Origin: Phorcus lineatus
Lineage: Eukaryota > Mollusca > Gastropoda > Trochida > Trochidae
Length of the DNA: 64,000 nucleotides
Assembly: GCA_921293015.1 (NCBI GenBank)
Contig: OV121081.1
Location: forward strand, 31,933,158-31,997,157
Direction: 5' to 3'
The translations under genes and the position numbers were made by a program. Below are positions 25,785-39,771 of this stretch, one piece after another; the stretch's first letter is position 1; each line of letters opens with the position of its first letter. A model generated the notes under the pieces. That model ran no database searches and had not been told where the DNA came from. It saw only the letters and a list, made by a program, of their open reading frames with translations.

Positions 25785-28147
25785 CTGGGACATGAAAATG
25801 TGTGTTACAAATATTCTTATATTAGTTTATCTATTCTTCAACTATGTACACTGGTAGGATTGGACAGCACATTCAATGTAAGGTGTTACTTCTCTTGACT
25901 GAATGTTTGAACTCAAAATACCATGATAATGTAACAATTCTGTATCGTCACAAAAGGAATCCCATCGAAATGATTAATAATGATAAACACTGTCACTACC
26001 CCCTCACATTCATTAGCCAAATTCATGTTAGTTAAAATATGAAATTAAAACTTCTGATACAAATTCCTTCTAATATGTAAAATAAAAAGCACCTAAAGCA
26101 AGACAATCAACGATATCATGATATATGAATTTAACCCAAAGGTACCATTCAAGGGAACTGCCTTTTACAATTGTTTCGGCTATATCTAGAATTGTTAAAC
26201 TTTGTGTTAACAACTGAAAATACTATGTAGAAAAGTTTGTCTTACGCGGATCTAACAAGATTAAATGTACGTCGGTCGTTTATAAAAAATATCGTTTAAG
26301 GAAAGAAATTTGACTATAGTTTGAAATTCATTGTTTGAATTCATATACTTCTCGGTGGCCCGTATCAATTTGCTGAAGTGACAGATAAAAATAAGATTTG
26401 GGAAGGGGAAGTTTGGGTTTCCAAATATTTAGAAAAATCAATGATTTTTACATTTCCCTGTAAACTCTTGATGAATCTGAATGAAAATTCGTGATGTTTT
26501 TTCATTATGTTTATTAAGTGGTAAAGTATATGAAAATATCTACATGTCTCCTAAGTTGTTCATTCTTATATATCGGAGTTCGAGGCATGCATCACTGACA
26601 TGATGAACAATGGGCACTTTCAATGACGAGTATTCAATATATACACTAATCTTTCCATAATTATGAATTGATGAATGATGAAATGAATTAAATATGTCTA
26701 GTTATGTAAAAGAAATATTTTGACGTTTTGTGAAATCAAAGCGAATATATCTGACAACCCGAGTTTTTAACAGAAACACGACTACTTGTAGTTTAAAGTG
26801 AGATTAGAGTAAGAAAAGGGAAAGGATAACCATCAGAATCTAATGGTTATTTCCCGGGGGAAAATAACCAGATGATATGGGCTGTTAAAAGTTAACTATA
26901 ATTAAGATTTTAAAATCGGTTATTACACAGATATTTTCCAGTAATGAAATAGATACAAACAACTGAAGATAAACTCTGTGATAAACTCGTCTAACCGTAC
27001 ATATAGATTTATAATTTTTTATTTTTTTTTATTTTTGTAAAATTATAAATTGAGTCAAAAGGATTAAAAAGAAAGTACCATTGGGACTTTACACAACAGT
27101 GTTTTCCACCATAACACACATGTGGGAAGCAAATAAGTCAAACAAAGCATCATTTTGAAGTCATTTTACTAAAGGTAATGGCAACGATAAAAACTGACAA
27201 TATTACGAGAAACAGTCAAAGGCTATTGAAATTAACTTTTGGAATGTTTTAACCCTGAAAACATGCACAGGCGATCTAATATGTGGGGTAATTAAGCTGC
27301 TTGCTTCTATTGTTTACATGTCAATTGTTTGTGATTATGTGCAATTTATAACACCGGCTTGTTACCCCGAGAATCTGGTAATGTTCCTACGGTACATGGA
27401 CTTTCAGCACGTATGCACTGAGTGACCCCTACCCCTCCTCAAAACGAGGCTCTGGCCTTGCACTCAGGACATCATGGGGCAAATGAACTTTTTGATATTT
27501 ACGGCTGCTGCAGTAATTTGAGAGAAAAACAGGATATCTGATTTGTTAAATCCTTGAAATATTTCATGACTTTGCTTGCTCAATAAAACTTGGAAAGATG
27601 AAAAACGTCAACTCCCCGATCTGTAAATGGTTAGAGAGAGTTTGTCTTGACATTCATACTGGAAGGAAGTTTAAAACGGAATCGATTATAACACTTAAAC
27701 ACATAAATGAAACTGATGTCTATTATGAAAAATATAACCCTAAATTGATCCTACCAACGTTTGAAAAATGAAAGAAATACAAACATTTGAAATGAATAAC
27801 AGACACCAGTTACTATCAAATAAAATTAGATATATCGTTTTTATTGTAGTTTAAGTGAAGAGTGTACCTGAGGTGTTTACTGATTACAATAACTAAATCT
27901 TGAATGACACAATTTGTGCTTCTGATTACGATAATTTATTGACACACGTATCCGAAGCTTTGCCTTGTATAATTACTTACATGATAAATGTATAACTGGG
28001 GTGATTACTGATTACAAGTAAATGACTCATAGATTGTTGAATGATTAAAGTTATGATAAAATGTCACATGTATCTGAAGTGTAAGCTGATTATTATATGA
28101 TTACTTTATTGACACACGAATTATGTACTATATAAAATTGTTTACAT

Positions 28148-28507
28148 AATTATCATACACATACAGTATTTACTGATAATTATTATACACATACAGTATT
28201 AACTGATAATTATTATACACATACAGTATTAACTGATAATTATTATACACATACAGTATTAACTGATAATTATTATACACATACAGTATTTACTGATAAT
28301 TATTATACACATACAGTATTTCCTGATAATTATTATACACATACAGTATTTACTGATAATTATTATACACATACAGTATTTCCTGATAATTATTATACAC
28401 ATACAGTATTTACTGATAATTATTATACACATACAGTATTTACTGATAATTATTATACACATACAGTATTTACTGATAATTATTATAAACATACAGTATT
28501 TACTGAT
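28148..28507. repeat. 30-bp minisatellite, 12 copies
   Basis: The unit is TATTATACACATACAGTATT followed by TACTGATAAT, repeated twelve times with only a few substitutions (TTTACTG, TTAACTG, TTTCCTG). The unit length is a multiple of three, which explains a long meaningless open frame on the minus strand. Flanking sequence for several hundred bases on both sides carries looser relatives (ACTGATTACAATTACTTAA), suggesting that the array grew from an older degenerate repeat. Confidence 0.95.
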
Positions 28508-31503
28508 TATAACTACCTAAAAGATAAAAGTTTCTGGTTACTTTTACTTGGGTGTTTACTGATTACAATTACTTAAAGCATAAATGTATTTGAGGTGTTT
28601 GCTGTAACTTATTTGACGCATGTATGAAGTATTTGCTAATTACAAAGCTTTAATGACACATGTGTATTGGGTATTTACTGATTACAATTACTTTATCGTT
28701 AAATGTATCTGATGTGTTTGCTGATTACGATTATGCAAATGATGCATGTTTCTTAAGCGTTATATTGTCACGATTAGGTTGCCTAAGTGATTCATGTTTC
28801 TTGGTTGTTTAATGATAATTTTGTTACATAAATAATAGTTTACTAGATGTTTGATAATAGAAACAAACAATTCGTTTAAAATATAAGGCATCGGTTACGT
28901 AAAATGCAATCCCTGAAATTAAAGTCAAACTTTGATAGTAAATTTTGATAAACTAAAAATTGTCTTGAGATGTTTAACTGCCATTTTCATCTAGTGAAAC
29001 AGATGGGTAAAATGATAATGAATAAATAAATAATGTAAATTTTTAACAAAACGGACAACTCAATGTTGGAAAAGGACATTTCTTTACAAATATTTGTTGA
29101 AAGTTTTAAGCTGCTGGTAACAATTTAATGTCTCATGAAATGCATCAAACAAGGGTGATATCTCTTGTAATCACTAAGTGCTGGTTTACGATGTATTTAT
29201 GTATACCTCCATACATAAAGCACTTCTTGTGCTATATTGCACCTTGCGAACACGTGAAAATTGCAGATATCGCCAAAAAACGAACACAATGTGTCATTTC
29301 CTAATATTTATTGGCAACATGTCATCCCTTAAGGACAATATTTCAATTGATTCCCATCAAATATATGCAAGTAAAGAACGTTTCCTCTTATGCAGTGTGT
29401 GAGAATGACATCAAGGATGTGGTTTAGCATAAATAGCAACACGGTTTTCTCTCATGCATATCATACGTGTCCCTCAGGTATATCGGCAACAAAAACTTAA
29501 TAAAACAGTCGCTCTCTTTGTGCTCGTGGCATATCTGTATCAGCGTCTCTTTCAAGTTATATCTATTTGAAATTTAATTATACATTTATGTGTTTGTGTT
29601 AAAAAGTACAGAAACAATGAAACTGTAATATCTTGTAACAGCTTCATATTCGTTTAATAAATCATTCTTAATCACACCAAAATGATGAAATTTTGGGTAG
29701 GCTTGTACTATGGCTTCTTTTTATAATAATATTTGTTAAACTTACCGAAACAGAAGCGTTACACGTTTCGAGTTGCACGAGACGATATTGGTACGAATAG
29801 AAAACCCGATAATAGAATAGATTATTAAGTATAAAGCAAAACTAATGGCGGACATTTTGTGCACACCTTTAACTCATTTTATGAAGGGAAATGGATTCGC
29901 ATAGCAAAACAGATCGTGGTGCGTTCGTTTAAGAAATCGTGGTGCGTTCGTTTAAGAACTGATTCTTTTGATAAAAAATACCCTTGTCTTTTAATTGAAT
30001 ACATTTATTTACATTATATATGTCAAGTAACACAAACCAAATGAATCAATACTTGTTAATGTGTCCAATACAGCATGCGCTAAATTGCATGCACTTTATT
30101 TTTTTTCTAAAAAGTGTACTGCTATCCCTTTAGCGGGGAGGTGATAGACAGAACTAGACAGTGTAAACAACCGCAACATGGTGTATTGTCAGGGTTCTAT
30201 AGTAAAGGTCCACAAGGCATCCAAGGCCTTGCTGTTTTGTGCTAAAATTCGTGGTTTTAGTGATGCGCACTCATCGGCAATTAAAAGTGATTGAAGTTTC
30301 AAGTCCAGGTGCAATGCGCTAAAGAATTTGCGCACAGAATTTGATGAAGTTCAGCAAGGTTTATATCAGTCAGTGATAGAAACTGGCGAGGGAGGTTGCA
30401 GATACTGTGAAATGTTAACCTGTGCCGGCGTCAATCTTAACAATTACAGCTATGGAAATGGACTTGCTTGTGTCCGTGAACAGAAAAAAGTCTTGCTTGT
30501 GGTCACGTCTGTGGTTATAACACAACACGAGCCATTCGACTTTAAAAGTTGTCTGCCATCGAGAACTCAACTACACTGATGCGTAGATATTTTTAACCCG
30601 AATTCTATTGCGTGAAACAGAAATAAATCAAACGTTTTCTCGAAACGCACCTAAATGCTCCCATTTTGTCAAAGTGAAAAGTAGCATATGATTTATTCTG
30701 ATTAACACACACACACCAGCTAAACGAAACCCAGTAGCTGTACTTCCGCTTAGCCAATATGGCTGTCAAGTCTCGGCATTTCCCGTCTACAACGAGACCT
30801 TCTCAGCAGATAAGGATGCATCATGGGTAGAGTGAGGAAATACTCATAATTTACACCTGGTTTTAAAGTCAGGGCCACGGCGGGGAAGCGCACATACTCT
30901 TAGGCTGTCGATGTAAATATTCTAAAAATCTCGCGAATTCGTTTCCATCTGTATTTCGGGCAATAGCAGTCGCTAAAATAGTAAAGAAAGGTTTACTTAG
31001 AAAGTTAACATGGTCGATATTGCTACCTCAGTCATAGATTAAACCAGATAGACTTAACGCCAATCAACATGTAAATAATTATAGTTGAAAGATAGGACTA
31101 AGAATGACGCCATATTCACATTTCAACTTATCTGAAATGTATTAACTTTATTAGGCTTAAATAAACTTTAATTTCTTAAGAAAGTATTTAAATGCTCAGA
31201 ACGTACGTTCAATTATACAAAGAAAAGTAATACAATCGTGATCATGTGGAAACAATGTAAAAGTCATAAGAAATTTTATATATTTGTGTTTCTAAAACAG
31301 ATTGAACACGTGTCCAGCAATGGACATTTAACTATCTCTTATTTCGACTGTAAAAAGTTAACCGAAAACAAATAACTATAAAGCAGGTTCCAAAACAAGA
31401 CCACCATATCCAACATGCTGCCATAGTCTTCAGTGGTGAGAGATAACAAAGGAGCTTTTATAACACCTATGAACACCTATATCTAGCAAGTCTATAACCA
31501 TCA

Positions 31504-31505
<2 letters not shown>

Positions 31506-31557
<52 letters not shown>
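31506..31557. repeat. (TA)n microsatellite
   Basis: About 26 uninterrupted TA dinucleotides. They lie in intron 1 of the cysteine-rich gene. Confidence 0.95.
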
Positions 31558-31560
<3 letters not shown>

Positions 31561-34500
31561 AAGATGGGCTTATGAAAATACGATTACATACAAAAACCTT
31601 GCATTAATAATTTCTTACGAATAAAAGATTAAATTCAAAGGCGATATTCTAGTCTAAAGGATGTAGGATATATGCTATCGTTTGTGCATGTCGCAAATGT
31701 CTAGTATATACTCAGCATTATTTTTATGCTTATCGCATTATATGGTATTTGATTTGATTAAATAATCTGATTTAAATGATAATGGTGATGATTTTCCTTT
31801 TTCATCTTTAATTCCAAAACAAGAACTCGAAAGAGAAAAATATATCCACAAATATCAATATATAAATATAAAAAATAAACAACCTCTGAATACACCTCTA
31901 TTCATTGAATGAAATGTATATATTTTTTCGCATTGTATTCCATGATGACTTTTTATGTTCATTACCTCTGAAGCTTCAGTTTGCAGCCTGATTATAATGA
32001 AGTTCAGTCCAGTTGAGTCAAATCATGACCATAAGCATATCATAAAGTAAATAAGAAATAACAATGCAAATACAATCAAATATACTGGAGTGTATCAAGT
32101 ATTTTCGTTTAACCATAAATCGGATGAGTTACTATTTTTTTTGTAAAAGAGATATAACACATAAGAGAAAGACTTTTTCATAAACTATATTAATTATGTG
32201 AGTGCAATTCAACTTATCGCGATTAGACCTGGCTGTAATGATATGCAAGCATGTTTATGAAAGGAGACATGTGTATTTCATGATCACGTCACCTGTCCAT
32301 ATCCCGATTTCGCATAAGCAGATATGAAATTAGAGTTGTCAATGTTGCTTGAAATCAGGAAAACTAGGATGAAATGGATTTGAGATGCCATTTCAATTCA
32401 TCGCCTGTTTCCATATAATAATTTTGGGTACAAAATATATAAATGACATTTAATTCCCCTTGAAATTAAACAATACAAAAAATATGAAGTATCAACATTT
32501 ATTAGCTTCGGATGTCATGTTGATTGCAACTTCAATGAAATTTTGAGAAAAAAGGTCAATTAATTATATTAGATTATATGTTTCTTCAGAATGTGTTACC
32601 ATTCTTGATACGCCACGGTAATTTTGATTGTTAATTGATAGAAACGTTATAACGCAATCGTTTTGATGTGAATGAAATCAATTAGATTTGGCTTTGCATA
32701 AATATAACATCATAACATTGATGTTGAAAATATTGCATACACCTATCTGTAAACAAGGGAATAGCATTATTAACGACATTTTTAATTGATTAACATGTAA
32801 ATATACGTATACACACATGTACATAAGTAAATCATTACAAGAACCATTAACCCATACAGATTATTGCGATAATTATCAACGTCTTAACATCATTTTAAGG
32901 CATAATAGGTTATCGCTAGATACTAACTTAACATTTACAAAAGGAAAACTTAAGTTAAATGTAAAGTTTTTCAATATAAACGATATATGAAATATTTACT
33001 ACAGGATGGGTTGGCATTTCAGGGTAGACATGCTCCGGATGCTTGCACAAGATTTTTGCAATCATCGTCGAGTCTTGGCAGCATGCAAGAAACCCGTGCA
33101 AAACGTGCGAATTATATTGTGAGTGATTGACACATACTAATCATGTAATATACAAGCTTAAACCCCGATTTCCTGCAATATCAGAGTACGTACGTATTTA
33201 GATATATGAAATGTACATGCATAGGATGGTTAACATTTACCAAACCCAAATATATCCAAATCATGTTTATTTCCGGAAAGATTAGATAGGCCATGTGTTT
33301 CAAATTTACTTGTTTTCCCATCCATTCGACTGACGTTTATATAAGAAACTGCTGCGATGCACTTTCGTGTATATTTCTTCCTATCTGTTTTTCTATGGTT
33401 CATAAATATCAAAGTAAAACATTGCTGTTAAAGATAACAAACGATATCACGCAGAAGCTATAGTACCCTGTTTATCATCATTTTGCAATGTAATTAATGC
33501 GCTGTCAAAATATAATAAATCATAATGCAATCATTTTATTTGATATTTATATATACATTTCATATAAGGCTTTTCAAAAGGCAAATATATTTATATCAAT
33601 ACAACAACATTACAAGAGTTAACACTCGGAAATGCAATTATTAAATGTTGAAATCTCAATTATTATGTTTCCTACGTGTATCTTATATAACGTATGTTTT
33701 ACTTATTTTAGATTTCCAGAAACTTAAATCACTATTGTCGCTTAAAAATCTTATAATTTGAATATGTTTTACGGCCATTATTTATTAGTGACACATGGAA
33801 GTTGACATTAACACTAAATTTTTTATGACTTGATGTCGATATTTTGCATTAAGTATGATATTTCATAATTAAATATTCACATTAAAATATACGTCGATCT
33901 TTTCTTCATCAGGTTGTTAAACTGTCATGCCAGTATATATTCAATAAAGGTAATACTAAAAGGTGAAACTCTTATCATTTGTTCAAATGAAGACAACAAC
34001 AAAGTGTCACAGAAACAAATGATCAGCTGCGATCATGTTTTCTACTGAGTGCCAAATTGCAACAACAAACTTATTCATATACATAAAATGGCGATAGGTG
34101 TCTCCAAAGGAAAAGAAAACTCATATTAACGTTTCGGAATAGTACGTATTTTACAATTACCATAAGGTCAGATTTTTAAACTGCCCATAGCTATTTTTTT
34201 AAAACTTTAATGTAAGATAACAATAATTAAACTATCGTTAAAGAGCCGCAACCTGATGCAAAATGAAAATATCATGTCATTCTTTAGTCAAACGTTAGCT
34301 ATCACTAGGAATAATGCCAAGCCAATAACGACAATTATTGTCTGTTCTAATCACCACAAACAAAGTTGAACCTTCCACTAATTTACATACAACCCTATAT
34401 TTGACACCTGGTGACATGAAAGAAAGCCGACACTATATATCACCTGGGCAAGCCTCGTCACGTTTACTGCACTATCCATTAACACAGACATTTAATTGAA

Positions 34501-37375
34501 ATTAAAAACATATTAAATTCAAATGAATGTAGCGCGTTGAAACCATAAGGTTTGTCAATGCCATGACGAACATCAGTTGCACATGTTCATTGCTTCCTGG
34601 CGTGTAAACAGCTTCCGGCGCATTTTACACCTGAACCCATGCACCAGACCTGCTCAAGTATGTAATGTTGCGTATTGGACATCTCAATTCGCCAGATCTG
34701 TTCCTTATATCGTAAATTGTAAACCTAAATATATAAAATTTGATAGTACGTACTATCTCATGTTTTAACCAGAAAATACCACACCTGTTGAAGAACGTAA
34801 TGTCGCATACGGCATACCTGAATACACCAAGTATAGGTATACCTGAATACACCAAGTATAGGCATACCTGTATATACCAAGTATAGGCATACTTGTATAT
34901 ACCAAGTATATATTATCAGTACATAATATTACGCATGGTAGACATAAATACATTAGACCTGTTACAATACGCAATGGTAACTAAGGTACAACTGAAGACA
35001 TCAGACCTAATAAATAAAAAAAGTAATGTCGTGTATTGTACATCTGATTTCACAAACCTGTCCATAATATCGCGTACTATACACCGTAATAATCTATTCT
35101 TAATATCGCAAATTAACCCCATAATGATTAGACGAGTTTAAGTACGCAATTTGCAAAATCGCGTATTGTCCACCTGAATACACAAGACAAGCACTTAAAT
35201 GTTTCAAAAGTATCTGTAAATTGGAATAGATTTAAGAACACGGATGATTGATTTAAGTTTCAAATACCTCCAGAAATTCTTCAATGAAACATTAGTGAAA
35301 CGATTTTAAAATACGGTGAGGTAACTGTGGACATCTTACAAATGTGTAGGCAGATACTAATGAATAAACTGACTTTTGTTCAGTTCTTATGAATTACAAC
35401 ATTCGCGGTTCACTAAATTAATTGTAGATTTAATGTTTATTTTGAAGATTTGATATCATATAAGTATGGAAACAAACATTGTCTTGAATGTATGCAATGT
35501 TGTACTCGTGCATGTTAGCTACACATCCTTTCATATACGATTTAACAATATAAAGAACGTTTAAAACCTAACAAGAAATAGAATACAACAATAATGGAAC
35601 GCTTCTCTTGTGTAGCGCACCTAACCATGCTCGTCAATATTGTGAAGTATTTGTAAATGCTGCCAAATTGTTTACAATGGAGAGAAAATGTTACCTCGAA
35701 TCAAGGTAAACGATCCAACACTTGAGCAGTTTTACGTAAACAGTAATGAATTATTAATATATATAGAAATGCTAATGTGCTTTAGTTCGCCAAATCGTAC
35801 TAGTGCTGCATGCGTTAAAATTACATTTGGAAAATTTATGTATTGAATATAATGCATTATTAATTCATTCAAAATCTTATTTTATTGATTTAGCTACTTT
35901 CATGTCAGATGAAATTTGTTTTGCAAATCAGAGTTTTTATATAGTTACTAGTGTTTAGAATTTCGGTTTTATTGAATGCCACAGATAACTGAATATTATT
36001 AAAGTTAACAAAATATCGCGTTTTTGTTATATTGATGAAATGTTTGTCAACATAAATGTAATCCGAGCACACGTTAATCACGATTTGTTCATTTTTGATT
36101 AATTAATACATTTTTAAAAACTACACCCTCTAAATCCAATTTAATGTTATAAAAAGTTATCATTAATAAATCATTTATATTGTAAAAGATGTATAAGTTA
36201 AGTCTTGCAAAAAACTATTTACAATAGAAGTTAAACTTGATACATGAAAAACTACATGTCGTGTTACTGCAAGCGAAAGTATCATAACAATTAAAACATA
36301 TCTTCATTAAACAATGTGACGGCTCTGGTCAAATGAAATGTGTAGGGCGAACACATGCATTTTGGCACTACCTTTTTTAACCTATGTCCTATGTTGGTAT
36401 AATCTACATTTAATATTTGGGACAAAGGACTTACCTTGTTATATTGTTATACACTTGAGTGTACGATCATACTAAAATATTGTCAGTTCCGAATTGATTT
36501 CGAATAAAGAGCTAAAACGATAAATTTTAACCTAATTGCATCAAATGTTTTGATTAAATTCATTGCTTCCATTGTGATGAAACGAAACAGAAAATTAATG
36601 ATCTTAAATCTTTAAACACGACCAATGCCGTATCAGTTATTGGGGATCCTATGAGCGGTACGCTAGGTAGCGGATGGCGTCCTACGAGTCTCTTCATTGG
36701 GAATTGGTAACTGTTGCGATAGTTCAGGATTACTTACACATCTTTTGTACGCACGTTCTAAGAAGAATTGCTCCCCTTTTCTCTTACATGAAGAATTTAG
36801 TGAATATTGCAGGAATAGCATTACAATATGTGATTTATGTATCATAATTATTCTTCCTTTATAAACTTCTGTGAACTATTGTATCAAATGATATATGAAA
36901 TGGTAATGAAATGCAAATCAAGTTATATTTACACGAAAAAAACAAAATAATAAATGGTGCCATGTTTCAACTGAAATCTATAGTAACATCAGGATAACCC
37001 ACTGTACATTAAAGAGTCATTTAAAAACATCCAGGTTCCTGAATGACCAATAAATACAAAAATATCACCAAATGATTTTAAGCGCATGGCTATAAAGACA
37101 ACTACCACTCTGACAGATACAGTCATTAAGAATATAGTTTTCTTTCATAACCAATACGACGAACGATAACATGAAGATATCATCAAACGATAACAACAAG
37201 AAATGTATACTAGGATACACAATAACAACGGTGACATAAATCTTATGGATATTACAATATCCCATATGATGACACGCGTTCCTTAATCAAGAAAACAAAA
37301 CTTCTTCAAAACCATAATCGAGAGGCAGATCGAAATGAGAGGTGTATGAGAATGGTGTAAGAATAATGGCATTAC

Positions 37376-37709
37376 CTCTATGACACAAGCCAGCCGGATC
37401 CTTGCCGATGAATCCAACAAAGTTTCTTTTATCCACTTTACAGTATAATCCCTTGTCACATTTGCCCAGGTAGTTGAAGTCACCTCCACATTTCTCCCCT
37501 TCGATTTTAGCACAAGTAGGGCAGCAATTGCACACTTTCGTCGTAACTCCCCCTTTACACTTGAGTTTTGAGGGTTGCCTTGTTGCACAGTGGATCTTAG
37601 AGCAGGGGGGACACTGGAGCCCCTCACAAACCCCCCTCAGGACGCTGATCATTGCAAGCAGCGTGTAGAACGTCCCTGCATTGTGTGGACACAATTGTAT
37701 ATGTTTCAT
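37376..37709 (-). CDS. exon with signal peptide and IGFBP N-terminal domain
   Basis: Start ATG at 37709; donor AGAG|GTAATG at 37376|37375; the exon ends in phase 1 after 111 codons. Residues 12-30 form a hydrophobic secretion signal ([11 protein letters not shown]). Mature residues 31-109 carry twelve cysteines (33, 36, 41, 51, 60, 62, 63, 66, 74, 84, 90, 109), with the hallmark [18 protein letters not shown] and a GKCDKGLYC motif. This is the disulphide ladder of insulin-like growth factor binding protein N-terminal domains, also found alone in small secreted proteins such as molluscan perlustrin and arthropod single-IGFBP-domain proteins, and in larger mosaics. The frame past the donor is intron. 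Phase fits exon 25691-25784. The protein is secreted and may bind insulin-like peptides or matrix; its ligand cannot be read from sequence. Met20 is a less likely alternative start. Confidence 0.88.
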
Positions 37710-38019
37710 AGTTTAGGTGCTTATGAAGTTGTGTCGCTCCTAGTAGAAACTTCTAATTAGCAATCATCCTATGTTGCACCGTATGATAAGGTTGATATTC
37801 CATCTTTCATATTTGGAAATCTTTCATTGACATGTTATCTCTTTCAGCCTTCAGTGGTTTCTTCTTATGACTTTTTTTCAGTTATTTTTTTCTTTCATTT
37901 TGGTAAATCATATGAAAATTCGCACTCAGTTTCACTGTTTTTCTTCTATGGGAAAATGTAGGATAAACCAGTACTATTTCTCTCTAAAATACCGTGTCAT
38001 TCACTCATCAAAGGTATAG

Positions 38020-38560
38020 TCTGCCACGTTCGTCTGCTCGCGTGCCTCACATCGTCTGCTCAAGATGACACGTGCTCTGGTAGCAAACCTCAATCGACAA
38101 GAACAACACGATCCATGTCAGGGATGTACACCTCCACTGATTCCCACTCGCTTAGCCTTCTCGATTATTTCTTTAGCTGCGTTTTTGCCCAATTATTATC
38201 TTCCCTACTCACTCTCTCCCCGGACCTGTCAATCAAAAGAGCAACGTCAATCACCACGCGCGCTTTATCCGGCTCTGTTTCCCCTTGAATTCTCGTCTGC
38301 ACGTTGGGAGGGTGAAGTGAAGGGGGAGGGAGGCCGAGTGGATCATTTCTACTGTTACCTGTGTGTCACGTCGGCGTAAGCTGCCTGCCCGCTCTCGATC
38401 TCTCCCCTCCTCGTGGATCCAGGCGATGTGTTGGCCTCTGTGGTTAGGGTATGATTGACTCGGAGTCTGCACTTGCACTATTCCGCTAGCGGGTGAAGAT
38501 GCGATCTCGCAAGGGACTTGTTGGTTTATGCGGAAAGAATAGCGTGAATTGAAAGTACAG
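38020..38560 (-). promoter_or_regulatory. probable promoter region and non-coding first exon of the IGFBP-domain gene
   Basis: This stretch is clearly richer in GC and CpG than its surroundings and lies 0.3-0.85 kb upstream of the IGFBP exon. On the minus strand a purine- and CpG-rich segment ends in a good donor, CACACAG|GTAACAG (38359|38358). An acceptor-like CTAATTAG about 50 bases upstream of the ATG at 37709 would let it serve as a 5' UTR exon. No TATA box was singled out. This is an inference from composition and splice-site fit. Confidence 0.3.
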
Positions 38561-39487
38561 CAGCATTATATCATGACGAGAGAGTTGTCTAAACAGACAA
38601 CATCACAACTCGGCTGTAAACAACCGTAAAGTTTTGTTTATTCTTTTTCTCCCCATACTCCAAACATCGCTCTGTAATAAACTGCCTGCCGGGTAAGTGT
38701 GCGTCAACCTTTTCTGCAATTCCTTCTTTTTGCTCTCTTTGTTTTTCTTTGTCTTTTATACAATTATCCAATTGTTCATGCATCGAGCTTTAGGCGTTGC
38801 TTTTTAACTTTACGAACAAATGTAGGTAGCCTATACTGATGTAGCCTATACACAGATGTAAATCTCAAATCTAAATCTTAATGCAATCGTATTTTAATGT
38901 TCATTACGAAAATGTAAAATATATAAACTTATCAATTAATAAATGTTTACCATACCTTTTATATGTTTACATGTGATATTTTCAGTTTCTAATAAGCGGA
39001 AATGAAAACTTGAATATCCTATGAATTAGTGGAACTATGAACTTGGTGTGACATGTTCTTATCGGTTATTGTGCACTTTGATTAACAATTCAATGTATTC
39101 ATTTAGTTGAATAAATACAACACCTCGATGATTTTTAGCCTCAAACACTTACCTTTTCAGTTATGGAGATATCAGAATCAACGATAGTTAAAGTTAAATA
39201 ATTTTAAGTATTTCTGTGTCAAATACCATACCCTTTTTCTTTGCTGTTTGAAATTACAATACATTTGTTAAGGTGTTATGACACATGTGTGTCAAAACAG
39301 TTTGTTATGGCATCCCTTTACAACGTGCCACTTTAGGCAGTTAATAGTCAATATTACTAAGAAAATAACTTTGCAGACGCTCGGCTACAGCAGAAAGAGT
39401 ACCCGAGCAATGTATTTGTTTCTAAACTCTAGTGTGTTTTCTGTCCAGCGATGTCTTGCTAGGAGAGTGAAGATAGGCTCCAACTTG

Positions 39488-39558
39488 TGTAGTGTAGTGT
39501 AGTGTAGTGTAGTGTAGTGTAGTGTAGCGTAGTGTAGTGTAGTGTAGTGTAGTGTAGA
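39488..39558. repeat. (TGTAG)n pentanucleotide repeat
   Basis: About fourteen GTGTA/TGTAG units with a single C interruption. Confidence 0.95.
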
Positions 39559-39668
39559 TCCGACGCTACCTGTCGGAAAATGTGCTTGTCTAGGCTATCA
39601 GCCAGTCTTTAAAAGAACGTGCAAGTCATTATTTTCTTGCAAATGTTGTCAAATCTTAACAGATCATG

Positions 39669-39771
<103 letters not shown>

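Noticed and set aside
28259-28492. 10-residue repeat protein on the minus strand
   Set aside because: It is explained by a 30-bp minisatellite whose unit is a multiple of three.
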